This document shows positions 17,404 to 25,388 of a DNA stretch of 42,710 nucleotides, in pieces. Each line of letters begins with the position of its first letter. Within the stretch, counting starts at the first letter, position 1. Location of the stretch: contig NZ_HG322954.1 of NCBI RefSeq assembly GCF_000455325.1, forward strand, positions 163,291 to 206,000, in the 5' to 3' direction. This DNA is from Mycolicibacterium septicum DSM 44393. Its GTDB lineage: Bacteria > Actinomycetota > Actinomycetes > Mycobacteriales > Mycobacteriaceae. The notes below the pieces were generated by a model. That model worked only from the letters and a program-made list of their open reading frames with translations, was not told the DNA's origin and did no database searches. A program made the translations under genes and the position numbers.

Positions 17404-18402
17404 GTGGAGCTCGATCAGTCGGGCATGCCGGCACTGGCATTCCTGCAAATGCTCGATAGTGACGCGCTGAGCCGGGACTCGGTCGATGCACTCCGGCGCA
17501 TCATGATTCGAGAGCACGTCACGGAGTCGATGTTGGTGGGCCGCGACGCGCAGGTCCCGTTGCGATGGTTCACAGAGATCTATCCCGACTTCCACTGTGA
17601 CCAGGGCACACGTCTAGGTCTCGCGTTCGGTGGGCAAGCGAAACTAACGTCATTCGGAGCACTCAGCGTGCCATTGGTCAGTGCGGGCTCGGTTGCCGAA
17701 GTCGTCGAGTTGCTTGCGTATCTGCCGGTTATCACAACCGCCCTCAGCCCGTCGTTCCACTCGACCGATCACGGTCTCACGATAGGACTGACTGGTCGCA
17801 CGGGTGACGTCGGCCTGAACTGCCTTGCCGTCAGCTACTGCGGGCTCGCATTGTTGCGTCTACTGGACATGCTCGCGGGTGCCGTGCCGAGTGTCGAACT
17901 GCACCTGAGCCATTCAGCTCCGGCCGGGTGGGCGATCGACGGGAAGTTGTTGAGTGGACGCCTCTTCTTCAACGCTCTTACGTCTTACATTCACGTACCG
18001 GCGGATGCGCTGCACGAGGTATGTCGTTTCCCGGATCCTGTTGCGTACCGGATCGCCGTCGCCGATCTGCAGCGAACGCTCGACCGACAACGCGACGCCT
18101 CGTTCTCGGAACAGATACGAGAACTGCTCGAGAGGGAGCCCGCACAGACGAGCAGCAGTCACGCCGCGGACGAGCTCGCGATGTCGACAAGCACGCTGAA
18201 GCGACGTCTCTCGGACGAGGGGACAACCTTCCGGGAGTTGCGCCAGTCGTTCATGCGGGAGCGTGCGATGGTGCGACTCCTCGATCGTTCGGTCTCGATC
18301 AGCGAAGTAGCAGCAGAACTCGGCTACAACGACGTCACCAACTTTACACACGCTTTCAAGCGGTGGACCGGCCGTTCCCCGAGCTATTTCAGGAGAGCTT
18401 GA
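17404..18402 (+). CDS. AraC-family transcriptional regulator of the CYP153 operon
   Basis: Transcription factor of about 332 residues with an N-terminal ligand-sensing domain of the arabinose-binding-like type (PF12625-like; LRWFTEIYPDFHCDQGTRLGL region) and a C-terminal AraC double helix-turn-helix. The first helix-turn-helix lies in AADELAMSTSTLKRRLSDEG and the second in SISEVAAELGYNDVTNFTHAFKRWTG. Such regulators commonly sit beside CYP153 and AlkB genes and activate them in response to alkanes. The start is uncertain: GTG at 17404 has AGGGG only 4 bases upstream, and GTG at 17377 has AGGAG 10 bases upstream. It is divergent from the hydroxylase operon, which I infer to be its target. Confidence 0.9.
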   Translation: MELDQSGMPALAFLQMLDSDALSRDSVDALRRIMIREHVTESMLVGRDAQVPLRWFTEIYPDFHCDQGTRLGLAFGGQAKLTSFGALSVPLVSAGSVAEVVELLAYLPVITTALSPSFHSTDHGLTIGLTGRTGDVGLNCLAVSYCGLALLRLLDMLAGAVPSVELHLSHSAPAGWAIDGKLLSGRLFFNALTSYIHVPADALHEVCRFPDPVAYRIAVADLQRTLDRQRDASFSEQIRELLEREPAQTSSSHAADELAMSTSTLKRRLSDEGTTFRELRQSFMRERAMVRLLDRSVSISEVAAELGYNDVTNFTHAFKRWTGRSPSYFRRA

Positions 18403-18552
18403 CGTGTTGTGGCACTTATGAAATCGCCACGCTGACGAGAAAGTGCACTCCGTGGTCGTCTCGTCCTACCGCATCTAGCCGTCCCGGTCGGTGTCTTCGA
18501 TAACGGGCGCGAGGAGGGGGTGCACGTGCTCGGCTTCGGTGCCTCCGCTGCC

Positions 18553-18920
18553 TTACGAACGGGTGATGATTTCGAGGTTATGCCCGTCCGGGTCGTCGAA
18601 GTACACTCCCCGGCCGTCGTCCCAGTGATTGATCGAATTCGGGTGGTCGTGCACGGGGTCGGACCAGTAGGGCTGATCACGATCTTTGACGCGCGTGAGG
18701 ATCTCGTCGAACTCCTGCTCGGTCACCAGAAACGCATAGTGCTGCTTGTCGAATTCACCGTTTGCGTCGATGAAGTCGAGCGTGGTGTCCGCGCCCACTT
18801 TGACGACCGCGAAGTGCCCGATTTTCACCGGCTGCTCCAAACCGAGAACGCGCGCCAGTAGTAGCGCGCGCTCGCCTCGCTGTCAGTCGCGAGAACGATG
18901 TGATGGTTCCACACCGGCAT
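18553..18920 (-). pseudogene. VOC-superfamily (glyoxalase-like) protein, frameshifted
   Basis: A small metal-dependent VOC-fold protein. From the ATG at 18920 the frame encodes MPVWNHHIVLATDSEASARYYW, then breaks. The other frame carries RVLGLEQPVKIGHFAVVKVG and continues cleanly to GVYFDDPDGHNLEII at the stop. The break lies in cgcgcg at about 18853, where removing two bases restores YYWRVLGLEQ; slippage in this CG dinucleotide run is the simplest cause. The shorter frame starting at 18840 would lack the first beta-alpha unit and is unlikely to be a real start. The substrate is unknown. It converges with the AraC gene. Confidence 0.8.
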
Positions 18921-19253
18921 GTTGGCGCATTTCCCGCAGTCGCCCACGGCTAAACACGGTTCACCCGGTTCTCGGTCACTGCGTCACCAGAGTTTTGGGG
19001 TTGTGGCCGTGAGAAATCCCTGTCGATGTGAAAGACGGCTGACAACCGACCACGGGCCGGGCTTGGTTGTCGGATCCACCGGAAGATGTGCGTACCGCCA
19101 TCATTTCCACCACGGGCGCAACGGTTTTCGGATCCACACTCTGTTGACGATGCGAGAAAGCGGACGGGGGTTACCCCGCCGCGTGGCAAACGCTATGCTA
19201 ACCACCGTTCACGTAGGATCTTCGCTTGAAATGGAACGTCGAAAGGAGCGCGG
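18921..19253. promoter_or_regulatory. 333-bp upstream region of the thiolase-led operon
   Basis: No gene is supported here. A possible -10 hexamer TATGCT at 19194-19199 has TTACCC 17 bp upstream (19171-19176), a weak sigma-A-like pair. An AAGGAG ribosome site precedes the ATG at 19254. The long plus-strand operon to 27986 probably starts here. Confidence 0.4.
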
Positions 19254-20420
19254 ATGCCACACGACCAGCCGGCCATCATCGGTGCCGCCGAACTGACTCC
19301 CGGCAGGAAAGTCCCCTACACGTCCACCGAGATGCACGTTCGCGCCGCGGTGGCGGCGCTCGCCGACGCGGGAGTGGCCCCTGACGAAGTGGACGGCCTC
19401 GTGTGCGCCGGGCCGATGACGAACGAAGGTTCCATCTTCTTGTCCGAGGACCTCATGGACTACCTCGGTCTGCACAATCTGAAGCTTCAGATGACCTGCC
19501 AACTCGGCGGTGGCACCCATCTCGCGATGACGCGCATGGCGAGTAACGTCATCGCCCGAGGCGAGGCGGAGACGGTGCTGGTCGTGTCGGCGGGCAAATT
19601 CCCGCCGATCCGCGACGGCGGACGCGAACTCATGTCGCTGGTGAGCGACCACGCGTTCGAAATGCCCTACGGACCATCCGTTCCCACGCTCTACGGCCTG
19701 ATCGCCCAAGCGTGGATGCACGAAACCGGCCAGGGTAAGGCCGATATCGCCGAGGTAACCGTGTCGCAGGACCGCTGGGCCGCGTTGAACCCCGCAGCGA
19801 TCGCGCACAACGCTGAACGCCTCAGCGTCGACGACGTGATGTCCTCTCGGCCGATCGCCGGGCCGTTCCACTTCTACCATTGCTCGATTCCTTGCGAGGG
19901 TGGCGGCGCACTGGTGCTGGCCTCCGCACGTCGCGCCCGCGAGGGGAAGCACCGGCCCGTCCACGTGCTGGGCTTCGGGGAGGGCCACACTCACGGCTTC
20001 CTGACGTCGCTGGCCCGGCCGGGTCGCACCGGAGCCGCTAGGTCGGGCCCGATGGCGTTCGAGCACTCCGGGCGAACCCCGGCCGACGTCGATGTCGCCC
20101 TGCTCTACGACGCCTTCGCGTCCAACCCGGCGATGATTCTCGAGGAGGCGGGTTTCGTGAAGCCCGGAGGTGCCGGAGACTTCTACCGTGACGGCCGCGC
20201 GGATCCCGGCGGCGACCTGCCGGTGAACACCGACGGCGGCCTGATCCGGTTCGGCCACACCGGGACCTCCTCCGGCATCTCGCAAATCCTCGAGGGTTAC
20301 TGGCAGTTATCCGGTCGCGCCGAGCGCCGTCAGGTTTCGGGCGCGGACACCGCGTTCGTGCACAGCTACGGATCGATGCTGTGCAGTCACGTCAGCATGG
20401 TGATGGAGGGGGCGTCATGA
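19254..20420 (+). CDS. thiolase-like lipid-transfer protein (SCP-x / Ltp2-type)
   Basis: Thiolase-superfamily protein of 388 residues. It has the N-terminal IIGAAELTPGRK start, a Cys at position 82 (MTCQLGGGTH) where SCP-x thiolases have the nucleophile region, LLYDAFA around Y285, FGHTGTSSG with H335, and C377 in the last helix. Relatives include thiolases that cleave 3-ketoacyl-CoA and the Ltp2-type steroid aldolases, which work as a complex with a DUF35 protein. Here the next gene, overlapping by 4 bp, is a DUF35 protein, favouring the two-protein arrangement. Whether the reaction is thiolysis or retro-aldol cleavage cannot be decided from sequence. It is the first gene of the operon. Confidence 0.85.
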   Translation: MPHDQPAIIGAAELTPGRKVPYTSTEMHVRAAVAALADAGVAPDEVDGLVCAGPMTNEGSIFLSEDLMDYLGLHNLKLQMTCQLGGGTHLAMTRMASNVIARGEAETVLVVSAGKFPPIRDGGRELMSLVSDHAFEMPYGPSVPTLYGLIAQAWMHETGQGKADIAEVTVSQDRWAALNPAAIAHNAERLSVDDVMSSRPIAGPFHFYHCSIPCEGGGALVLASARRAREGKHRPVHVLGFGEGHTHGFLTSLARPGRTGAARSGPMAFEHSGRTPADVDVALLYDAFASNPAMILEEAGFVKPGGAGDFYRDGRADPGGDLPVNTDGGLIRFGHTGTSSGISQILEGYWQLSGRAERRQVSGADTAFVHSYGSMLCSHVSMVMEGAS

Positions 20421-20854
20421 CCGCAGCTTCGAGTTCTCTCGACGGTCTGCACGATCCCGAGGCGCTGCCGCCGCTGACCGACGTGAACCGTCCTTATTTC
20501 GCCGCGGGGGCCCGGGGCGACCTCGTCTTCCAGCGGTGTGCGAACGGCCACCCGTTTCTCTACCCCCGACTGGTGTGTCCCGTCTGCCACGATGTCGAGT
20601 TGGCCTGGGAGACCGCGGCGGGCACAGGAGAAATCCTAAGTTTCGCGCCGGTGTACCGCCCTCCGTGGGATTCGTTTCCACGCAGCGAGCCGTACGTGGT
20701 CGTGCTCGTCCGGCTCGATGAGGGTCCGCAGTTGTTGGCGAGTCTTGAGGATGTGGCACCCGACGACGCCGTCATCGGCGCGCGAGTGCGCGCAGTGTTC
20801 GAGCACGTGAACGAAGACCTCGGGCTGGTGCGATTCAGCCCGGCGGCGTCGTGA
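20417..20854 (+). CDS. DUF35 / OB-fold zinc-ribbon protein
   Basis: A 145-residue partner protein with an N-terminal rubredoxin-like zinc ribbon and an acyl-CoA-binding OB fold. Likely zinc ligands are C41, C54 and C57 with H45 as the fourth candidate (RCANGHPF and CPVCH). The OB part begins at GTGEILSFAPVYRP. The ATG overlaps the thiolase stop (ATGA); the in-frame upstream start at 20381 lies inside the thiolase gene and is rejected. DUF35 proteins bind SCP-x/Ltp-type thiolases and are needed for their activity in steroid side-chain degradation, so a complex with the 19254 product is the natural reading. Confidence 0.88.
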   Translation: MTAASSSLDGLHDPEALPPLTDVNRPYFAAGARGDLVFQRCANGHPFLYPRLVCPVCHDVELAWETAAGTGEILSFAPVYRPPWDSFPRSEPYVVVLVRLDEGPQLLASLEDVAPDDAVIGARVRAVFEHVNEDLGLVRFSPAAS

Positions 20855-21894
20855 GCACCTACGGCGTCTCCGTGCTCGGTGCGGAGTTGGCGACCCTCGT
20901 CGAGACTGCCGAGGCCGCCGACCGCGCCGGATTCGACGCCGCCTGGGCGTCCGAGTTCTACTCGCGCTCCGGCTCCATCTCGATGGCCGCGATGGCCGCG
21001 CGAACGCGGCACTGCCGCCTGGGATCGTCGATCCTGTACGGCGTCGGACGAAGTCCGCTCGTGCTGGCCACCGAGGCGCGCGACCTCGACGAGCTTTCAG
21101 GAGGGCGCGTCGTCCTCGGCCTCGGTAACGGCACACGCCGCATGATGAGCGACTGGCACGGTGTCGGGGACACCTCGTCACCCGCCCTGCGCATGGAGGA
21201 ACTGGTTCCGTTGGTCCGACGGATCTGGAACCTCCATGAAGGCCCTGTGAACCACGAAGGGCGCTTTTACCGGATCAACCTCGTTCCCACTGGCGATGTC
21301 GCGCCGCCGAAGCGAGCGATCCCGATCATCACCGCTGGTGTGCGTCCGAGAATGTGCGAGGTGGCCGGGCGCGTCGCCGACGGCTTGGCCGGCCATCCGC
21401 TGTTCACGACGGCCTATGTCGAGGAGGTCGCCCGGCCTGCGGTCGTCCGCGGTGCCGAACGCGCCGAACGCGATCCATCCGACGTGGAGATCGTCTCCAT
21501 GGTCATCTGCTCGGTGCACGACGACCCGCAGGTCGCGCGTCGTGAGGCCGCGCAGCAGATCGCGTTCTACTCCTCGGTGAAGTCGTACGAACACGTTCTT
21601 GATGTGAGTGGATTCGCCAGACAGGGAGCGGCGATTCGCGAGGCGTTCGCACGGCGCGACCTGCCTGCCATGTTCGCCGCCGTCACCGACGACATGATCG
21701 ACGCGATGGCCGTGGCGGGCACCGCCGCCGAGGTTCGCGACGGGTTGCGCCGCTACGAGGGCGTTCTGGACCACATCGTTCTTTACTCACCATCGATCGG
21801 GCTCGCACCCGAACGGATCGCCGAGAACCTCGGCAGCCTCATCCGAGAATGTGCGCCGACGCTCACCGGCGGGAAGGGCGAAAACAATGGCTGA
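20851..21894 (+). CDS. LLM-class F420-dependent oxidoreductase
   Basis: Luciferase-like TIM-barrel protein, 347 residues, starting at a GTG that overlaps the DUF35 stop (GTGA). Typical segments are AAWASEFYSRSGSISMAAMAARTRHCRLG early on, RSPLVLATEARDLDELSGGRVVLGLGNG (about residues 68-95) and the AVAGTAAEVRDGLRRYEGVLDHIVLYSP region near the C-terminus. Members use F420 or FMN. In this operon it could reduce or oxidise a chain intermediate such as a double bond or alcohol, but the substrate is unknown. Codon use and spacing match the neighbours. Confidence 0.85.
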   Translation: MSTYGVSVLGAELATLVETAEAADRAGFDAAWASEFYSRSGSISMAAMAARTRHCRLGSSILYGVGRSPLVLATEARDLDELSGGRVVLGLGNGTRRMMSDWHGVGDTSSPALRMEELVPLVRRIWNLHEGPVNHEGRFYRINLVPTGDVAPPKRAIPIITAGVRPRMCEVAGRVADGLAGHPLFTTAYVEEVARPAVVRGAERAERDPSDVEIVSMVICSVHDDPQVARREAAQQIAFYSSVKSYEHVLDVSGFARQGAAIREAFARRDLPAMFAAVTDDMIDAMAVAGTAAEVRDGLRRYEGVLDHIVLYSPSIGLAPERIAENLGSLIRECAPTLTGGKGENNG

Positions 21895-22342
21895 CCCCTC
21901 ACTCATAGGCAGGCAGCTCGGCACCACGACGTTCCCGATCGACCGTTCCAAGGTGCGCGAGTTCGCGCTCTCCCTCGACGACCACGACCCGATATACCTG
22001 GATGCCGCAGCCGCCCGCGAAGCCGGCTTCGGCGCGGTCCCCGCGCCCCCGACGTTCGTCGTCTCGGCGGCTCACTGGCGCTCCGACGCCGACATGCTCA
22101 GCGCCCTCGGACTTGACTTGCGACGCGTATTGCACGGCGAGTGCGGCTGGGAATACTTCGCGCCCGTGCTCGTTGGCGACGAGCTGACCGAGACGCGGCG
22201 AGTCGTGAACGTGACTCAGAGAGAGGGCAAGCGCGGTGGCACCATGACGATGGTCACCATCGAGACCGACTTCACCAATAGATGCGGAGAACTCGTCGTC
22301 CGTCAGACCGACGTCCTGATCGAGACTGGGGCCTCCGAGTGA
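21887..22342 (+). CDS. MaoC-like hydratase subunit A (FAS1-type N-terminal half), pair 1
   Basis: Hot-dog fold protein of 151 residues from the ATG at 21887, overlapping the LLM gene by 8 bp. It resembles the catalytically degenerate partner of heterodimeric R-specific enoyl-CoA hydratases (as in HadA/HadC and ChsH2-type subunits). It has the N-terminal FALSLDDHDPIYLDAAAA segment without the full G-D-x-N-P-x-H motif, the APPTFVVSA loop, and the HGECGWEYFAPVLVGDELTETRRV strand. The next gene supplies the catalytic Asp/His, so the two probably form one enzyme. In-frame upstream sequence from 21851 is inside the LLM gene and is not part of it. Confidence 0.85.
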   Translation: MADPSLIGRQLGTTTFPIDRSKVREFALSLDDHDPIYLDAAAAREAGFGAVPAPPTFVVSAAHWRSDADMLSALGLDLRRVLHGECGWEYFAPVLVGDELTETRRVVNVTQREGKRGGTMTMVTIETDFTNRCGELVVRQTDVLIETGASE

Positions 22343-22770
22343 CGACGTCCATGCCCTCCAGTCCGATGGCGTTGGCCGACGGCGACGTGATGCCGACTTC
22401 ACGGTTCGGTCCGCTGACGCGCTCACACATCGTCCGTTACGCCGGTGCCGGCGGCGATTTCAACCCGATCCACCACGACGAGGAGTTCGCCCGTGCCGCC
22501 GGCATGCCCGGGGTGTTCGGTATGGGATTGCTGCACGGCGGCATGTTGGCCCAACGACTGACCGATTGGGTGGGACTGGCAAACATCCGATCGTTCCGGG
22601 TTCGGTTCACCGGGCAGGTATGGCCCGGCGATGTGCTCACCTTCGCCGGCAGGGTGACCGGTGTACGAGAATCAGGCGGCCAACGGCTAGCTGACGTCGA
22701 ACTCGACGTCTCACGCCAGACCGGCGACACCGCGATACGGGCGAACGCGATTGTGGTGGTGGCTTCGTGA
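22339..22770 (+). CDS. MaoC-like enoyl-CoA hydratase subunit B, pair 1 (catalytic)
   Basis: MaoC hot-dog hydratase of 143 residues beginning at a GTG that overlaps the previous stop (GTGA). The hydratase-2 motif YAGAGGDFNPIHHD carries catalytic D40 and H45, followed by the MPGVFGMGLLHGGMLAQ overhang helix. It would hydrate a trans-2-enoyl-CoA to the 3R-hydroxyacyl-CoA, or the reverse. It pairs with subunit A upstream. A second A/B pair follows directly, so the operon carries two such enzymes. Confidence 0.9.
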   Translation: MTTSMPSSPMALADGDVMPTSRFGPLTRSHIVRYAGAGGDFNPIHHDEEFARAAGMPGVFGMGLLHGGMLAQRLTDWVGLANIRSFRVRFTGQVWPGDVLTFAGRVTGVRESGGQRLADVELDVSRQTGDTAIRANAIVVVAS

Positions 22771-23294
22771 GTACTCCGATAAGCGACGTCACCGGCCTGG
22801 GGATGACGTTCGGGACCTTCGAAGAGGGCCGGGCGTGGGTCGGCCATCGCACGGAACCGCGGCGTGCGTGGTTCCCGATCGACCGCTCGATGGTGCTGTA
22901 CTACTGCTCGCTCGTCGAGGATGCCAACCCCAGCTATTGGGAGGGTGAAGACTGCCCGCCGGGGTTGCTGATGACCCTCGGCTTCGCGCCGCAGTGGGCG
23001 CCGGAGCACTTCACGCGCACGGACATGCTGCTGGCGCTCAGCGTGCCGCTTCCCGGCCACCACATCATCAACGCCTCGACGACGACGGAGTTCGAACGCC
23101 GTCCCCGCGTAGGCGATCACGTGTCGATCGTGGAGGAGGTGACCTCGATCTCCGAACCCAAGACGACGCGGGTGGGAACCGGCGTTTTCATCACGACGGT
23201 GAGCACCTTCTCCGATCAGCACGGCGAGATCATCGGGCGCAACACCAACGTGCTGTTCCGGTATGACACCGACGCGGACGGGGAGCCGACGTGA
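22767..23294 (+). CDS. MaoC-like hydratase subunit A, pair 2
   Basis: A 175-residue hot-dog protein with a GTG start overlapping the previous stop. Features are AWFPIDRSMVLYYCSLVEDANPSYWEG (substrate side but lacking a D-x4-H pair), GLLMTLGFAPQWAP and a C-terminal strand pattern VSIVEEVTSISEPKTTRVGTGVF. It looks like the degenerate half of a second heterodimeric hydratase, with the catalytic half encoded next. It differs clearly in sequence from the pair 1 subunit A, so the tandem arrangement is not a recent duplication. Confidence 0.82.
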   Translation: MSTPISDVTGLGMTFGTFEEGRAWVGHRTEPRRAWFPIDRSMVLYYCSLVEDANPSYWEGEDCPPGLLMTLGFAPQWAPEHFTRTDMLLALSVPLPGHHIINASTTTEFERRPRVGDHVSIVEEVTSISEPKTTRVGTGVFITTVSTFSDQHGEIIGRNTNVLFRYDTDADGEPT

Positions 23295-23761
23295 ACTCGA
23301 GCGATACGGGAGCGGCCGCGCGTCCCGCCCTGCGGTTCGACGAGGTCTCCGTCGGCGACTCACTGCCCACGGTGTCCCTCGAGGTGACGTACAAGCGCAT
23401 CTGCATGAACGCGGCCTCAACGTGGGACTGGTTCCCCGGCCACCACAACCCGGAGTACGCCCGGAGCCAGGGCCAGCGCACGATCTACCTGTCGACCCTC
23501 TTCTTCCACGGCTTCATCGACCGCGGCCTCAACGAGTGGGCCGGTCCCGACGCGCTGATCCGCCGTCGCACGATCTCGATGATCCGGTCGATCTATCCCG
23601 GCCAAACCGCGACCCTGAGCGGGAAGGTCGTCGGCAAACGTGACGACGGAGGGCGGTACCTTGTCGACCTCGAATTGCTGGTCTCCAGCGAGGACGGCCC
23701 CTGTGTGCCCAGCGAAGCCACCGTCGAACTGGGCGCAGAAACCGGCGCGGCGGCGACGTGA
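23291..23761 (+). CDS. MaoC-like hydratase subunit B, pair 2
   Basis: A 156-residue MaoC/hot-dog protein whose ATG overlaps the previous gene by 4 bp. Instead of the standard GDFNPIH it has STWDWFPGHHNPEYA, but D46 and H51 keep the D-x4-H spacing of the catalytic pair. LSTLFFHGFIDRGLNEW and IRSIYPGQTATLSGKVVGKR follow in the positions of the overhang helix and conserved strands. It may therefore be active with altered specificity. It is the partner of the gene at 22767 and is followed, after 45 bp, by an enoyl-CoA hydratase of the unrelated crotonase family. Confidence 0.82.
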   Translation: MNSSDTGAAARPALRFDEVSVGDSLPTVSLEVTYKRICMNAASTWDWFPGHHNPEYARSQGQRTIYLSTLFFHGFIDRGLNEWAGPDALIRRRTISMIRSIYPGQTATLSGKVVGKRDDGGRYLVDLELLVSSEDGPCVPSEATVELGAETGAAAT

Positions 23762-23806
23762 ACCACCGAACGCGTCCGCAGCAACGTTAAGAGAAGCGGA
23801 GGACCA

Positions 23807-24574
23807 GTGGGCGAGCAACCGATTCACTACGAGGTCGACGACGGGGTGGCCTGGCTGACGATCAACCGCCCCGAGGCGCGCAACGCGCTCAACAATGCCG
23901 TACGCACAGGTCTGTTCGACGCGGTGCGCCGCTTCAACGACGACGACGCGGCGAAGGTGCTCGTCCTCACCGGTGCGGGTGAGAAGGCGTTCTGCGCGGG
24001 CGGCGACCTGAAGGAGATGGCGCAGAACGCGCTCAGAGTGCCGCCGAAGGACTTCGCTCCTCAGTTCGGCCGCAACATCGACGTCGAGAAGCCGACGATC
24101 GCGGCGGTCAACGGCATCGCGTTCGCCGGCGGCTTCCTGCTCGCACAGCAGTGCGACCTGGTGGTGGCCGCCGAACACGCGACGTTCGCGGTCAGCGAGG
24201 TCAAGGTGGGTCGCGGGTCGCCCTGGGCGGCGCCCCTGTCGTGGCTGGTGCCGCCCCGCATCGCCATGCAGATACTGCTGACTGGCGACCCGATCACCGC
24301 CGAACGCGCCCACCAGGTCGGCTTGGTCAACGAGGTGGTACCGGCCCAGCAGTTGCGTGAGCGTGCTCAGCAGTTGGCGCTCAGGATCGCCGCGAACGCT
24401 CCGCTGTCTGTGCTCGCATCCAAGCGGACCGTGTACCTCTCGGCACAGCATCATCTCGCTGCGGCCTACGACTTGGCAGACGAGATCTGGGAGCCGGTCT
24501 ACCTGAGTGACGATGCGCAGGAGGGCCCGACTGCGTTCCGCGAGAAGCGGGCTCCGCAATGGAAGGGACGCTGA
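23807..24574 (+). CDS. enoyl-CoA hydratase/isomerase (crotonase family)
   Basis: Crotonase-fold protein of 255 residues with a GTG start. The oxyanion segments are GEKAFCAGGDLKEM (about residues 60-73) and AAVNGIAFAGGFLLAQQCDLVVA (about 101-123), followed by FAVSEVKVGRG where the catalytic Glu of hydratases usually lies. The C-terminus FREKRAPQWKGR is typical of actinobacterial members. It likely hydrates or isomerises an enoyl-CoA intermediate. The canonical GAGG stretch after the Glu is replaced by SPWAAP, so isomerase or lyase activity is possible. It precedes the TIGR03084 gene by one base. Confidence 0.88.
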   Translation: MGEQPIHYEVDDGVAWLTINRPEARNALNNAVRTGLFDAVRRFNDDDAAKVLVLTGAGEKAFCAGGDLKEMAQNALRVPPKDFAPQFGRNIDVEKPTIAAVNGIAFAGGFLLAQQCDLVVAAEHATFAVSEVKVGRGSPWAAPLSWLVPPRIAMQILLTGDPITAERAHQVGLVNEVVPAQQLRERAQQLALRIAANAPLSVLASKRTVYLSAQHHLAAAYDLADEIWEPVYLSDDAQEGPTAFREKRAPQWKGR

Positions 24575-24575
24575 C

Positions 24576-25388
24576 ATGGCGGTGACGATGCAGTCGGTTA
24601 TCACCGACATCGAAGCGGAGACGGCCGCACTACGCACATTGGTCGCGCCTCTTCCCGAAGGTTCGCAGGGCTGGGACGCGCCGACTCCGGCAGTGGGGTG
24701 GGCCATCCGCGACCAGATCAGCCACCTTGCCTTCTTCGACGACGTGGCGGTGCGCTCGGCCACGGACCCGGAGGGGTTCAGCGGCGAGTACCTCCCAATG
24801 ATGGCCGATGACAGCATCTCACCCGACGTCGTCGCCGCGCGGTACCGTCTCATGCCGGCCGCGGACGTCCTCGCGTGGTTCGACGCGTCGCGCGCCGCGC
24901 TGGTGAACACTTTCGCGGGCATCGAGCCGGCGGCGCGCCTGCCGTGGTTCGGCCCGCCGATGAGCGCGGTCTCGTCGCTCACCGCGCGGCTCATGGAAAC
25001 CTGGGCGCACGGCCAGGACGTCGCCGACGCGCTCGGCGCGGCAAGGGAGGCAACGGCACGGCTGCGGCACGTAGCCCACATCGGGGTGGGTGCGCGCGCG
25101 TTCAGCTTCCTGGCCAATGGTCTGGATCCCCGCACCGACCCGATACGCGTCGAGTTGGCAGCCCCTGACAGTACCGTCTGGACGTGGGGGCCGGCTGATG
25201 CCGACGCTCGGGTGAGCGGGCCCGCGCTGGACTTCTGCCTATTGGTGACGCAGCGCCGCCACCGTGATGACACGTCCCTGATCGCCGAGGGTTCCATCGC
25301 CGATCAATGGCTCTCCATCGCGCAGGCCTTCGCCGGGCCGCCTGGCGGGGGGCGTGCCGCGGGCCAGTTCGCAGGGGTGTCGCGGTGA
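24576..25388 (+). CDS. TIGR03084-type DinB-fold protein (mycothiol-dependent-like)
   Basis: A 270-residue protein of the TIGR03084 actinobacterial family, related to the mycothiol-dependent maleylpyruvate isomerase/DinB fold. Recognisable features are the early WDAPTPAVGWAIRDQISHLAFFDD segment with a His in the metal-site position, the ETWAHGQDVADALG segment with a second His, and QRRHRDDTSL with a third. The predicted three-His metal site is from family knowledge. Its function is unknown, but it recurs beside AtuA-like and acyl-CoA genes. The ATG at 24576 follows the hydratase stop by one base; the stop overlaps the next GTG. Confidence 0.8.
   Translation: MAVTMQSVITDIEAETAALRTLVAPLPEGSQGWDAPTPAVGWAIRDQISHLAFFDDVAVRSATDPEGFSGEYLPMMADDSISPDVVAARYRLMPAADVLAWFDASRAALVNTFAGIEPAARLPWFGPPMSAVSSLTARLMETWAHGQDVADALGAAREATARLRHVAHIGVGARAFSFLANGLDPRTDPIRVELAAPDSTVWTWGPADADARVSGPALDFCLLVTQRRHRDDTSLIAEGSIADQWLSIAQAFAGPPGGGRAAGQFAGVSR

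Noticed and set aside
18553..18840. independent 95-residue VOC gene
   Set aside because: It lacks the first beta-alpha unit, which is encoded directly upstream in another frame; it is the rest of a frameshifted gene.
23417..25297. 626-codon open frame on the minus strand
   Set aside because: Antisense to the MaoC, hydratase and TIGR03084 genes, all of which have clear motifs on the plus strand.
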